Below, piece after piece: positions 7,397 to 15,849 of a DNA stretch of 22,909 nucleotides. The notes under the pieces are model-generated. The model saw nothing but the letters and a program-made list of their open reading frames with translations. It did no database searches and was not told where the DNA came from. Both the position numbers and the translations under genes were made by a program. The DNA is taken from the NCBI GenBank assembly GCA_002332715.1, contig DDBE01000197.1, forward strand, positions 1 through 22,909. The letters are read 5' to 3'. How positions within the stretch are numbered: the first letter of the stretch is position 1; each line of letters opens with the position of its first letter. The stretch comes from Flavobacteriales bacterium UBA2040 (GTDB lineage Bacteria; Bacteroidota; Bacteroidia; Flavobacteriales_D; Crocinitomicaceae).

Positions 7397-9101
7397 AAAA
7401 TTGAGAATTTGCTATTTTTTTGTCCAAGATTCTATTTTGTGACCCCAACTCCTTGGCCTTGTTCCAATATTTTTGCGCCTCTTGTGGTTTGTTCAACTTA
7501 ATGTAAGCATCGCCCAAATGTTCGGCGGTTACTTTGTCTGTATGATCCAATCCGTACGATTTTTCAAATTGTTTCAAAGCATTTGTGTAATCTCCTTTTT
7601 GAAAGAGAATAAATCCATAGGTGTCTATAAAATTTGGTTGACCAGGTGAACGCTTAATGGCCTGAAAAATAAGTGTTTCTGCTTTGTCCAACTCAATTTT
7701 ACTAATCGCCAATCGATAGGCATAATTATTCAAAATCAAGGTGCTTCTTGTATCTGCTTTCATGGCTTTATCGTACCAATCATTCCCTTGTTTGTAGTCT
7801 TTTTTGCCAAAATAAGCTTCTCCTAACTGACCATAAAATTCGGCCTTCATGGAATTATCGCCTGTTATGTATTCACGCCCAATCTCCAAGTTTGTTATGG
7901 CTTCATCATACTTTTTAAGCTGAATATTCGCCACTCCATTCAAAAGATAAAAAGTCGGCATATTGGGGAAATATTTTAAGCTTTCTTTACTGTCTTTTTC
8001 CAAATCAGTGAAGCGTTGGGATTGGTACTCCATCAGAAGAACTTGATTCCACAAAGAAGAGGCGCTTTTTTCGTATTCTAATGCTTTTCGGTAGTTGTCT
8101 AAAGCGTCTTTCTCATTTCCAACAGACAATTGAAAATCACCAAGAATCGAGAACGGTTTTGCACTATCTGGGTGCTTTTGCGCGAAAGCTTCAGCCAATT
8201 CCATTGCTCTAGGGTCCAATTTGTTTCCACCATTTTGCAAAGAGGAAAGAAACTGAGTTTTCGTGTCCAAATCTACACCATCACAAGCCATTGCTTTTTT
8301 AGCCGATTCATAAAACAAATTCATATTGCCTTTACGGCGATACATATCGGCAAGAAAAAGATGAACTCGTCCATTTGCATCGTCCGCTTTTGATAGGGTT
8401 TCAAGTGTTTCTATCGCCTTGGCTTCTTGTCCTGAATTTAAATAATAATCGACTAAAGTGGAAAGCAATTGAGGGTCATCTGGATAGGTTTCTCTCGCTT
8501 TTTCGATTTCAGCTAGCCCTTTTTGGGGTTGCTTAATTTGTTGGTATAGTTGAAATTTTTGTATAGAAATTTCTGGAATAACACCCAATTGATCTTCTGT
8601 TTTCGTCAAAGCATTGATTGCCGCTTCAGTTTTTCCTACTCTTACCAAACATTCGGCATATGGATATAAATATTCTGGATTTCTTGGTTCTGCTTTGACT
8701 AGTTTTTCAAATTGCTCTACCGCCAAACCAAACTTCTCTTGTTCAATGCAGAAATAAGCCAGTTCAGAAATATAGTACTTGTTTTTCGGGTCAATTTTAG
8801 CCGCTTTTTGTATGGCTTCACCGGATTTTTGCAAATTTTCGTCCAACATGTACAGTTGTGAAAGAGCAAAATAAGAAGCATCGTCATTTGGGCGCATGGT
8901 TAAGCATTCTTCGAAAACCAAAATCGCCTCTTTGGTTTGTCCTTTCGATTTTAGGCGAACACCTTCATGAAATTTTTGAATGTATACATAATCCAATTTT
9001 CCATTGACATAGGACTTGCTCGATTCAGTATTTTTCTTGCTCCCACATGATGCGAAAACAAGTGTCAAAGAAAAAATAAGGAGGATGTATATTCTGTTCA
9101 T
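7380..9101 (-). CDS. TPR-repeat lipoprotein
   Basis: This 573-residue protein begins with a lipoprotein signal, MNRIYILLIFSLTLVFASC, with C19 acylated. The rest is almost entirely tetratricopeptide repeats of about 34 residues, from near residue 40 to 560. They show the usual A/L/Y/A/P spacing, for example SYFALSQLYMLDENLQKSGE, YYISELAYFCIEQEKFGLAV and TAEHLGDAYIKLNKPQEA. Such solenoids bind partner proteins. Lipidation places it at the periplasmic face of a membrane, where it could scaffold the DUF4292 and EnvC-like products. Its ATG (9099-9101) abuts the TAA of the upstream nucleotidyltransferase with no spacer, which suggests coupled translation. The exact partner is unknown. Confidence 0.9.
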   Translation of the reverse strand: MNRIYILLIFSLTLVFASCGSKKNTESSKSYVNGKLDYVYIQKFHEGVRLKSKGQTKEAILVFEECLTMRPNDDASYFALSQLYMLDENLQKSGEAIQKAAKIDPKNKYYISELAYFCIEQEKFGLAVEQFEKLVKAEPRNPEYLYPYAECLVRVGKTEAAINALTKTEDQLGVIPEISIQKFQLYQQIKQPQKGLAEIEKARETYPDDPQLLSTLVDYYLNSGQEAKAIETLETLSKADDANGRVHLFLADMYRRKGNMNLFYESAKKAMACDGVDLDTKTQFLSSLQNGGNKLDPRAMELAEAFAQKHPDSAKPFSILGDFQLSVGNEKDALDNYRKALEYEKSASSLWNQVLLMEYQSQRFTDLEKDSKESLKYFPNMPTFYLLNGVANIQLKKYDEAITNLEIGREYITGDNSMKAEFYGQLGEAYFGKKDYKQGNDWYDKAMKADTRSTLILNNYAYRLAISKIELDKAETLIFQAIKRSPGQPNFIDTYGFILFQKGDYTNALKQFEKSYGLDHTDKVTAEHLGDAYIKLNKPQEAQKYWNKAKELGSQNRILDKKIANSQFYEPEL

Positions 9102-10109
9102 TTATTCCATAGTTGAAAAATCGCCAAGACTTATGTCGTTTACCTTACCGATATACTTTACTTTTGATCCTATCATTGAATCCTTCAAAATGGCATTTAA
9201 AATTTCTGTCTCGTTCTGCACATTTGTATTGACGACAATTGAGTTAACAACCTTCGTGCCTTTTCCTAAAGAAACGTGCGGACCGATAATCGAATTGTCG
9301 ATAATTACGTTTTCTCCAATGAAGCAAGGCTCATGAATAATCGAATCGGATACTTGAGCTGAATCAGCTTTCATCTTCTTACCCGCTGCTTTATCATACT
9401 CCAAAACGCGCTGATTGGTGTGAACTGTTACTGCCTTATTTCCGCAATCCAACCATTCTTCTACTTTTCCTGGTTTAAATTTAACACCTTTTCCCGTCAA
9501 TCTGCGCAATGCATCAGGCAATTGATATTCCCCACTTTTGATAACATCGTTGTCGATCAAATAGTTTAATTCCGTCAAAAGATCTTCGCCTTTCTTGAAA
9601 TAATAAATACCAATCATGGCTAAATCAGAAACAAAAGTCTGCGGTTTCTCAACGAAGTCAACAATTTCTCCCGCTTCGTTCATTTTTACAACGCCAAATG
9701 CACTTGGGTCTTCAATTTGACTAACGTAAAGAATTCCTTCATCTGTCGCGTCAATTTTAAAATTGGCTTTGAACAATGTATCTGCAAATGCAATCGTAAC
9801 TGGACCCGTAAGTAATTCTTTTGCACACAATACAGCATGCGCCGTCCCCAAAGGTTCAGTTTGATAATGTATTGACCCTTTTGCCCCCAATTGCGCTGCA
9901 ATGGCTAACAATTCTGTTTCCACTTCTTTCCCGAAATCGCCAATGATGAAACCAATTTCATCTATTTTTTCCGGACAACTTGCTGCAAGATCTTCTACCA
10001 AACGGTGAACAATCGGTTTTCCGCCAACAGGAACTAAAGGTTTGGGAACTGTTAACGTATGGGGACGAAGACGACTACCGCGTCCTGCCATGGGTATAAT
10101 TAATTTCAT
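9102..10109 (-). CDS. Sugar-phosphate nucleotidyltransferase with beta-helix tail
   Basis: This is a 335-residue cytoplasmic enzyme. The N-terminal Rossmann-like domain has the nucleotide-binding signature GRGSRLRPHTLTVPKPL (G9, G11, R13, P16, T18, K23, P24). An FADTLF segment near residue 110 carries the metal-binding Asp. A VEKP motif lies near 155, and a CGN-containing EWLDCGNK segment near 223. The last 90 residues carry hexapeptide-like repeats (IGENVIIDNSIIGPHVSLGKG), typical of a left-handed beta helix that mediates oligomers. This matches the glucose-1-phosphate thymidylyltransferase and mannose-1-phosphate guanylyltransferase group. It would make a nucleotide sugar for envelope glycans. 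The base and sugar cannot be fixed from sequence. Six bases separate it from dut. Confidence 0.9.
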   Translation of the reverse strand: MKLIIPMAGRGSRLRPHTLTVPKPLVPVGGKPIVHRLVEDLAASCPEKIDEIGFIIGDFGKEVETELLAIAAQLGAKGSIHYQTEPLGTAHAVLCAKELLTGPVTIAFADTLFKANFKIDATDEGILYVSQIEDPSAFGVVKMNEAGEIVDFVEKPQTFVSDLAMIGIYYFKKGEDLLTELNYLIDNDVIKSGEYQLPDALRRLTGKGVKFKPGKVEEWLDCGNKAVTVHTNQRVLEYDKAAGKKMKADSAQVSDSIIHEPCFIGENVIIDNSIIGPHVSLGKGTKVVNSIVVNTNVQNETEILNAILKDSMIGSKVKYIGKVNDISLGDFSTME

Positions 10110-10115
10110 TCTTTT

Positions 10116-10550
10116 CTATTTCACGCCTGTGCTACCAAATCCGCCAGCACCGCGCTCTGTTACACTTAATACTTCTGTTTCGAGCCATTCTGCCTGTTCT
10201 ACTTGTGCAAAAACAAGTTGTGCAATGCGCTCACCATTTTCTATCACCACTTCTTCTGAAGAAAGATTGATTAAAATCACCCCCACTTCGCCACGATAAT
10301 CTGCATCGATAGTACCTGGTGAATTTAAAACAGTCAATCCTTTTTTATACGCCAATCCACTTCGAGGGCGAACTTGACACTCGAATCCATGCGGAATTTC
10401 AAGAAAAAGACCTGTTTTAATCAATGCTCTTTCGAGCGGTTTCATCGTGATACTTTCTGTCAAATTTGCACGTACGTCCAACCCAGCACTACTTGAAGTT
10501 TCATAAGCTGGTAAAGCATGCTCAGAAGAGTTGATGATTTTTACTTTCAT
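10116..10550 (-). CDS. dut: dUTP diphosphatase
   Basis: This 144-residue protein has the typical length of the trimeric dUTPase, which hydrolyses dUTP to dUMP and diphosphate, keeps uracil out of DNA and supplies dTMP synthesis. All five family motifs are present in order: A22-G-L-D25, R63-S-G65, G79-T-I-D-A-D-Y-R-G87 (with the catalytic Asp and the uracil-stacking Tyr), R108-I-A-Q-L-V-F114, and R133-G-A-G-G-F-G-S-T-G142. The last is the mobile glycine-rich arm that closes over the substrate. It is the first gene of the run dut - nucleotidyltransferase - TPR - DUF4292 - EnvC, with a TATTTTTG box 18 bases upstream. A nucleotide-hygiene gene leading an envelope operon is a positional habit in flavobacteria, not evidence of an envelope role. 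Confidence 0.97.
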   Translation of the reverse strand: MKVKIINSSEHALPAYETSSSAGLDVRANLTESITMKPLERALIKTGLFLEIPHGFECQVRPRSGLAYKKGLTVLNSPGTIDADYRGEVGVILINLSSEEVVIENGERIAQLVFAQVEQAEWLETEVLSVTERGAGGFGSTGVK

Positions 10551-10568
10551 TCATTCGTTAATAGGAAT

Positions 10569-10576
10569 CAAAAATA
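10569..10576 (-). promoter_or_regulatory. Candidate -7 box TATTTTTG for the dut-envC operon
   Basis: TATTTTTG on the minus strand matches TAnnTTTG and ends 18 bases before the dut ATG. I see no clear -33 TTTG about 20 bases further upstream. If used, it would drive all five genes down to the EnvC-like product. Confidence 0.4.
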
Positions 10577-10603
10577 AGAAATTTTGTTGGTTATCCGTTG
10601 CTT

Positions 10604-10620
10604 GTCGCAGAAGTACAAAG
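10604..10620 (-). repeat. Degenerate second copy of the 722-740 repeat
   Basis: The minus strand reads CTTTGTACTTCTGCGAC, close to CTTTGCGCTCTCTGCGAC at 723-740 (one gap, two substitutions). Like that copy, it lies in a short intergenic space. Confidence 0.3.
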
Positions 10621-10649
10621 CGTTAATCAACATGAAAAAGTGGATTTCG

Positions 10650-12107
10650 CTAAACGGTTAATTTTTCCTTTTTCTTCGGCTTTTCCATTAACCAAATTAA
10701 TCCGATAAACAGCAACAACAATAAATTGCGCGAGAAGTATTTCAAGATATTGTTGTCGAAATTGAACCGCGTACCAATGAAGAAAAACAACAACGCAATG
10801 CCCATGTACAGAAAGAATTTTCGCACGTTGTATTTAATCGGATAATATTTTCGAGAGAGCACAAAAGAAGCTACAGTCTGGACTGCGTAAACAATTAAAG
10901 TAGCCCAAGCACAAGCCATGTAGCCGTAGTCTGGAATGAACATCACGTTTATGATGATCGTTAATGTTGCACCACCAATTGCGATAAAAGCCCCGAATCG
11001 TGTTTGACCAGAAAGCTTGTACCAAATACTTTGATTGATGTAAATACCGAGAAAAATATTCGCCAACAAAAGGATAGGAACGACATCCAAGCCAACGTAG
11101 TATGCCTCATTTCGGATAAATCCTTTGAAAAAGTCAATGTTCAGTGTCACCAACAAAAAGACCACGCACAAAACGGCCACCAAATAATTCATGATATGGC
11201 GATACTGTTTGTCTCTATCTGCACTCTTACTTTGGGAAAAAAAGAAAGGCTCTGCCGCGTAACGATACGCTTGCAGAAAAATAGTCACCAACATAGCGAG
11301 TTTGTAATTCGCACTGTAAATTCCGACTTGTTCTGATGCGTGCAAAAGCGATTCTGGCGTATCTCGATAAAGGGTTTGTTTCAAAAGAATCCGATCGATG
11401 GTTTCGTTAACGATTCCTGCCATTCCGGCTATCATTAGTGGAAATGCGTAAAAGACCATTTCTTTTATCAGGTCGGTGTCGAATTTCCATTGAATGGCTA
11501 TGAAATCTTTGAAAAGAGCAATTGGCTTAACGGCAGATGCAACTAGGTTAGCAATCAAAATATACAGAACTCCTTTTTCAGGATCGTTCTCGTCAAGCAA
11601 AAAGAATAAGAAGAACAGATTTAAGCTAATATTGACCAAAATACTGCTCATTTGTATCGTTGCGAATTTAACGGATTTTTCTTGGGCACGAAGCTTTGCT
11701 AGAGGCAAGGCTGAAACGGCATCAATACAGACGATAATACCTAGAAGGACAATGTATTCGGGATGATTTTCAAATAATGTAGCGATGGCAAGGGGTTGGT
11801 AGAGCAAAAGCAAAAGCACCAGAAATGTAGTGTTCAATATCAAAACTGTCAGAAAACTTGAATTGAAAACACCTTCTTTATTTTCTCTTTTCTGGAGAAA
11901 ATGAAAGTAGGCAGTTTCCATTCCAAAGGTCAAAAACACGATTAAAAAGGCAACATAGGCGTATAATTCAGACACGTCACCGTATGCAGAAACGGGAAGA
12001 ACTAGAGTGTAAACAGGAACTAACAAAAAATTCAAAAAACGCCCAACAATGCTAGGTAAGCCATAAATGGCAGTTTGTCCGACAAGTTTTTTGATTGGGT
12101 TGGACAT
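10650..12107 (-). CDS. Polysaccharide flippase (MATE/MOP superfamily, Wzx-like)
   Basis: This is a 485-residue integral membrane protein with about 14 predicted helices and no cleavable signal. The opening NPIKKLVGQTAIYGLPSIVG, followed by GRFLNFLLVPVYT, is typical of the oligosaccharide flippase branch of the MOP superfamily, which moves lipid-linked glycans across the inner membrane. Length and helix count fit the family. The tail ends in a basic KPKKKEKLTV segment. Its ATG overlaps the stop of the upstream enoyl-CoA hydratase as TAATG, so the two are co-translated although their functions look unrelated. The cargo is unknown. Glycosyltransferases of the GT4, GT2 and GT-C types elsewhere in the window could belong to the same envelope glycan pathway. 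Confidence 0.88.
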   Translation of the reverse strand: MSNPIKKLVGQTAIYGLPSIVGRFLNFLLVPVYTLVLPVSAYGDVSELYAYVAFLIVFLTFGMETAYFHFLQKRENKEGVFNSSFLTVLILNTTFLVLLLLLYQPLAIATLFENHPEYIVLLGIIVCIDAVSALPLAKLRAQEKSVKFATIQMSSILVNISLNLFFLFFLLDENDPEKGVLYILIANLVASAVKPIALFKDFIAIQWKFDTDLIKEMVFYAFPLMIAGMAGIVNETIDRILLKQTLYRDTPESLLHASEQVGIYSANYKLAMLVTIFLQAYRYAAEPFFFSQSKSADRDKQYRHIMNYLVAVLCVVFLLVTLNIDFFKGFIRNEAYYVGLDVVPILLLANIFLGIYINQSIWYKLSGQTRFGAFIAIGGATLTIIINVMFIPDYGYMACAWATLIVYAVQTVASFVLSRKYYPIKYNVRKFFLYMGIALLFFFIGTRFNFDNNILKYFSRNLLLLLFIGLIWLMEKPKKKEKLTV

Positions 12108-12883
12108 TATTGGCGGAAGTTTGGTTTTCTTTTTTCTGAAAATGCGCTCGTACCCTCTTTGAAATCTGGTGTGCCGAAACAGATGCCGAATTCAGCGATC
12201 TCTTTTTTGTATCCGTCTACGCCTTCTTCGAAGTTGGCGTTGACAGCTCTAATGGCTGAACTAATCGCCGATTTTGAGTTGTTTAATATTTTTCCAACGA
12301 TTTTTTCGCAAGTTGAGATGAGGTCATTTTGTTCCACAACATCGTTCACCAATCCCCATTTCAAAGCGTCTTCAGCGTTGATCATTCCTGCAGTGAAAAC
12401 CATTTCATTTGCTTTTCCACGTCCGACTGAATTCGCCAATCGTTGCGTTCCACCATACCCTGGAATTACACCTAAAGAAACTTCAGGCAATCCCATTCTA
12501 GCGTTCGAACTGGCCACTCTGATATGTGAACACATCGCTAGTTCCAATCCTCCACCAAGGGCAAAACCGTTGACTGCGGCAATAACCGGAATAGACATGT
12601 TTTCGACAAAATCGAACAAAATCTCTTGTCCTTTTCGGGCTAATTCTTTTCCCTCTTCAACATTAAATTCTGCAAATTCTTTGATATCGGCTCCAGCAAC
12701 AAATGCTTTTTCTCCAGAACCAGTGATGATTACTGCTCCTGTTTTAGCATTGTTGTTGGCAGCGGTAAAAGCTGAGTTCAATTCTTTAATCGTTTCGCTA
12801 TTCAAAGCGTTCAGTTGATTCGGACGATTGATCGTAATGATTTGGTATCCTTCTTTTTCTTCGACAAGAATGTTGTTGTACAT
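12107..12883 (-). CDS. Enoyl-CoA hydratase (crotonase family)
   Basis: This 258-residue protein has the length of the crotonase group that hydrates trans-2-enoyl-CoA to 3-hydroxyacyl-CoA. The CoA-binding oxyanion segment is FVAGADIKEF (A63, G64, A65, D66) and the second oxyanion glycine lies in LGGGLELAM (G111). Both catalytic glutamates are present, E114 in GGGLELAM and E134 in GLPEVSLGVIPGYGGTQRL, so it should be a true hydratase and not one of the degenerate family members. It may act in short-chain fatty or amino acid degradation. It is the first gene of a pair with the flippase and has a TATTTTTG box 17 bases upstream. It faces the divergent GT-C gene across 119 bases. Confidence 0.93.
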   Translation of the reverse strand: MYNNILVEEKEGYQIITINRPNQLNALNSETIKELNSAFTAANNNAKTGAVIITGSGEKAFVAGADIKEFAEFNVEEGKELARKGQEILFDFVENMSIPVIAAVNGFALGGGLELAMCSHIRVASSNARMGLPEVSLGVIPGYGGTQRLANSVGRGKANEMVFTAGMINAEDALKWGLVNDVVEQNDLISTCEKIVGKILNNSKSAISSAIRAVNANFEEGVDGYKKEIAEFGICFGTPDFKEGTSAFSEKRKPNFRQ

Positions 12884-12900
12884 GGCAAAATGATTTTAAA

Positions 12901-12908
12901 CAAAAATA
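12901..12908 (-). promoter_or_regulatory. Candidate -7 box TATTTTTG for the hydratase-flippase pair
   Basis: TATTTTTG on the minus strand ends 17 bases before the hydratase ATG. The -33 region shows no clear TTTG. Confidence 0.4.
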
Positions 12909-12970
12909 GTCACTTTATTGAGAAGTCGATTCCATTTGCCTCACGAGATGCTTTTCAAAAAATAAAACGA

Positions 12971-12978
12971 TAAGTTTG
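12971..12978 (+). promoter_or_regulatory. Candidate -7 box TAAGTTTG for the GT-C gene
   Basis: TAAGTTTG matches TAnnTTTG and ends 24 bases before the TTG start at 13003. It therefore supports that start over the later ATG at 13042. A TTTT at 12952-12955, 15 bases upstream, is a poor -33 match. Confidence 0.4.
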
Positions 12979-13002
12979 TTGTAGAAAAGTGGAAGAAATA
13001 TT

Positions 13003-15045
13003 TTGAAAAAAGGCACGATTAAGATAGGAGTGCAGCTCGCCATGATTGGCTTGTTGTTGTCGATTGGCCTCTTTTTCAATGGGAAAAGATTGAATGATTA
13101 TCCGATTTACACGCATGCTTGGGCGCAATCCGATCGATACGCTTTGGCTGAAGGATTTCAAAATAACGATCTGAATTTTTTCAAACCCGAAGCTTTGGTG
13201 TTCAATCACCAATATCCAAACGATTGGCAAACGGAGCAAGAAACGACTCGAACCGCCGTAGATTTTCCTATTCATGATTTTACTGTGGCTTGTGCTATGA
13301 AATTGCTTGGAACCGATAGTCCGTGGGTGTTTCGATCCTATATTTTTCTGTATGGAGTTATTGGTTTGTTCTTTTTATTCAGGCTATCTTACTTGTTGAC
13401 AGGTAATATTTGGCGATCGGTTTTCGTGACTTTATTTGGTGCAAGTTCTCCTGTGTTTTTGTTTTATCAAGTTGGTTTTCTACCGACCATTCCGTCCTTG
13501 GCAAATGCAATACTTGGTATTTATTTGTACGTCAAATTCTTGATGAACGGAAAGACGAAGACTTGGAATTGGGCAGTTTTCTTTTTCATTTTAGCCGCCT
13601 TGAGTCGTACAACATTTGTTATTCCCTTTATCGCTGTTTTGGCTGTCGAACTCATCCGAATGGCAAAACGGCAAACAAAATTTTGGAACAAATTGCCCGC
13701 CGTTTTACTTGGATTTGGGGCCATAATCGGCTACATGATATACAATGGATATTTGAGAAATAATTACGGTTCTCTCTTCCTGTTTCATTTGCTGCCGGCC
13801 AAAAATTTTGCTCAATTCATTGAAATTTCCAAGCAGATTTGGGACAATTTGGTTTTGACCTATCTTTCCCTTTATCATTATTTGATTTTACTGGTTGCAA
13901 TCATCGTGGTTGTTTGGACAAAGCTTCGTTTAAAATCAAAATTCGGAACTGAGTATCAACATTTGATGCTCTTTTTGTCGTTCTATTTTATCGGCACACT
14001 TTTGTTCTTCTTTTTCATGTTTGGTCAAATGAATGTGCACGATTATTATTTTCTCGATACGTTGTTTTTGCCCATTTTAGTCGTTTTGATTTTGATGTTG
14101 GCCTTTCTCCCAATTATCACAAAAAGACCTTGGAAAGGAATCAGCTTGGGTCTTGCAAGTGGAGTCACACTACTCTGTTTCCTAAGTGCCAATACTTTGG
14201 TTCAAGATCGCACTGAAAAGTACGTTTTAGCGGAGTTCAAAGCAGGTGTTGATGATTTTAAAGGGTCGGACCTTTGGCTCGACAAACAAGGTGTAAAACG
14301 GACAGATAAAATTCTCGTAATTGCATCGCCAACACCCAATACACCTTTCATTTTCATGAAACGTAAAGGATTCACCACACACCGACTTTCGGAACAAATC
14401 TTAAAGAATTCGCAATCGTGGGGATGGGATTATGTTGTGTTTCAGAATCAATATTTCTATTCTCGAGACCTTCCGATTCTGCCTGAATTACTCGATGGTT
14501 GGGAATATATATCAAGCAATGGAAAACTGACGCTTTGCCGAAAAAGAAAAACGCCCAAAGTACAATCGGTTATTGATTTCATGGGCTTGAAAAATAGGAA
14601 ACCGATACTGTACGAGAAGTTTTCGACTCGTAAAAAGGAGAACCCCAATTGGTCGAAGTTGACAGTAGGCATGGATTCTTTTGGCCAAGGTTATCTGTTT
14701 CTCGACGAAAAGATAGAGTATGGAGCTTCTTATGTGAAAACGAATTGGTCGAAACTCACGGAAGGACCGACTATTTTAAGTGCTGCGATGAAAGTTAAAA
14801 TGAACGGAAAAAAGGAGGCGTTTGTAGTAATAGTCGTGAACGATAAAAATGAAAATGCACTGTATTATTCTTATCCGATTCATGAAAATTTGGAGGAAGG
14901 AAAGGCTTGGCAAACTATTGAATTTTATACGCCTCTACCTCAGGTTAAAAATGGAGAGAATGGATTTAATTTATTCTTCTACAACAAAGGTTCAAAAGTG
15001 CTAAAGGTGAAGGATTTAGAGTTCCGAGTTACAGATTTCAACTAA
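13003..15045 (+). CDS. Membrane glycosyltransferase of GT-C type (GT39/ArnT-like)
   Basis: This 680-residue protein is read from a TTG at 13003. GGAAG lies 7 bases upstream, and an in-frame TAG at 12982-12984 limits any extension. Helix 1 (about 8-26) is followed by a long outer loop with an acidic HAWAQSDRYALAEGF segment (D44), placed like the catalytic Asp of GT-C enzymes. About ten further helices span roughly 110-400. A late loop has VHDYYFLD (H346, D347), a pattern common in ArnT/PMT-like enzymes. The last 280 residues look soluble and beta-rich. It should take a polyprenyl-phosphate sugar and glycosylate a lipid or protein on the outer side of the inner membrane. The GT2 enzyme at 21216 could supply such a donor. 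Acceptor unknown. Its TAA directly abuts the hemJ stop. Confidence 0.8.
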   Translation: MKKGTIKIGVQLAMIGLLLSIGLFFNGKRLNDYPIYTHAWAQSDRYALAEGFQNNDLNFFKPEALVFNHQYPNDWQTEQETTRTAVDFPIHDFTVACAMKLLGTDSPWVFRSYIFLYGVIGLFFLFRLSYLLTGNIWRSVFVTLFGASSPVFLFYQVGFLPTIPSLANAILGIYLYVKFLMNGKTKTWNWAVFFFILAALSRTTFVIPFIAVLAVELIRMAKRQTKFWNKLPAVLLGFGAIIGYMIYNGYLRNNYGSLFLFHLLPAKNFAQFIEISKQIWDNLVLTYLSLYHYLILLVAIIVVVWTKLRLKSKFGTEYQHLMLFLSFYFIGTLLFFFFMFGQMNVHDYYFLDTLFLPILVVLILMLAFLPIITKRPWKGISLGLASGVTLLCFLSANTLVQDRTEKYVLAEFKAGVDDFKGSDLWLDKQGVKRTDKILVIASPTPNTPFIFMKRKGFTTHRLSEQILKNSQSWGWDYVVFQNQYFYSRDLPILPELLDGWEYISSNGKLTLCRKRKTPKVQSVIDFMGLKNRKPILYEKFSTRKKENPNWSKLTVGMDSFGQGYLFLDEKIEYGASYVKTNWSKLTEGPTILSAAMKVKMNGKKEAFVVIVVNDKNENALYYSYPIHENLEEGKAWQTIEFYTPLPQVKNGENGFNLFFYNKGSKVLKVKDLEFRVTDFN

Positions 15046-15579
15046 TTACTTTTTGCTAATTTTCTTATATAATTTGATCAACAACATCAAGCTTATTGCG
15101 ACAAGAAAAAAGTAAAACGTCGCTTTCCACCAGGGCATTCTGTTTTGTAATTCAACGAGGAAAATAATCGCTACCAAACAAAGAGTAGCCGCTTCATTCC
15201 ACAACCGCAAATGCTTCGATTTCCACTTGAAGATTCCTTCTGCCATTTGAAACATCAATCGTTGGGAAACAAAATGGTATATCAGAAGAAAGACGACGAA
15301 GGCGAGTTTGGTGTGCATCCATCCTTGTTCCAGAAGAGTGGGATTAAGGATTAACATCCAAGTTCCAAAAATGAGAGTTAGAACCATGGCTGGGGTTGTG
15401 ATAATCCACCATAGCTTTTTCTCCATTATCTTGAATTGATCGCTTAAGACTTTTTTAACTGCTTTGTCTTTTTCTTGCGCTTCCGTATGATAAATGAATA
15501 AACGAGGCATGTAAAATAATCCAGCGAACCAGCTAACTACAAAAATGATGTGCAAAGATTTTACGATGTCGTATGTCAT
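15046..15579 (-). CDS. hemJ: Protoporphyrinogen IX oxidase HemJ
   Basis: This is a 177-residue integral membrane protein with four or five helices. The opening SLHIIFVVSWFAGLFYMPRL is the family signature, with H10 (a conserved heme-ligand-type His) and R26. K91 in MHTKLAFVVF is the third conserved residue. HemJ oxidises protoporphyrinogen IX to protoporphyrin IX, the step before iron insertion in heme synthesis, and replaces HemG/HemY in many bacteria. It lies downstream of the cytochrome oxidase accessory operon on the same strand, after a 270-base gap, which fits the heme demand of that complex. The stop abuts the convergent GT-C stop (15043-15048 reads TAATTA). A distal promoter near 15739-15767 is possible. 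Confidence 0.92.
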   Translation of the reverse strand: MTYDIVKSLHIIFVVSWFAGLFYMPRLFIYHTEAQEKDKAVKKVLSDQFKIMEKKLWWIITTPAMVLTLIFGTWMLILNPTLLEQGWMHTKLAFVVFLLIYHFVSQRLMFQMAEGIFKWKSKHLRLWNEAATLCLVAIIFLVELQNRMPWWKATFYFFLVAISLMLLIKLYKKISKK

Positions 15580-15587
15580 GGGGCGAA

Positions 15588-15636
15588 ATTACGAATTACG
15601 AATGGTTGAATTGCGAATTTGACTATTCGGAATTCA
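15588..15636 (-). repeat. Degenerate 7-base tandem repeats upstream of hemJ
   Basis: The plus strand reads AATTACG twice, then variants AATGGTTG, AATTGCG, AATTTGAC and AATTCAT. On the hemJ strand this is a tract of imperfect CGTAATT units ending about ten bases before the ATG. If the 15739-15767 promoter is used, the tract lies in the hemJ leader. Confidence 0.5.
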
Positions 15637-15738
15637 TAATCCTACCATTCTTGATAGTTATAGATCGAGCTTAATCGCCTATTTTACTTGTTTCGCACAA
15701 TCGAAATTATTGGTCTTTTTTGATTATGTCGTAGCTAC

Positions 15739-15767
15739 CAAATTTAACCAATAAAATCCAAATCCAA
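15739..15767 (-). promoter_or_regulatory. Candidate promoter for hemJ with a long leader
   Basis: TAAATTTG (complement of 15739-15746) is preceded by TTG (complement of 15765-15767) with an 18-base spacer. This is the best two-box match to the TTG-N17-23-TAnnTTTG pattern in the window. It leaves about 155 bases of leader before hemJ, which contains the heptamer tract. The rest of the 15580-15849 gap shows no gene. Confidence 0.45.
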
Positions 15768-15797
15768 TTAAAAATCATAGCTTTAGATATTTATTTG

Positions 15798-15828
15798 ATT
15801 TTATTTTCTTTACAGAAAGCAATAAAAT
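15798..15828 (-). terminator. Possible terminator hairpin after the oxidase accessory operon
   Basis: ATTTTATT (15798-15805) pairs with AATAAAAT (15821-15828), with an inner CTTT/AAAG pairing after a small bulge and a 4-base ACAG loop. It lies 22 bases past the DUF420 stop. The stem is AT-rich and no clean T-run follows, so it may be weak. Confidence 0.35.
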
Positions 15829-15849
15829 AGTCAGATACTATAGGGCCGA

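Noticed and set aside
12075..12818. Open frame of 247 codons on the plus strand
   Set aside because: It lies wholly opposite the enoyl-CoA hydratase and the flippase start, whose motifs are complete. The translation is rich in Ser/Pro/Ala and has no recognisable domain.
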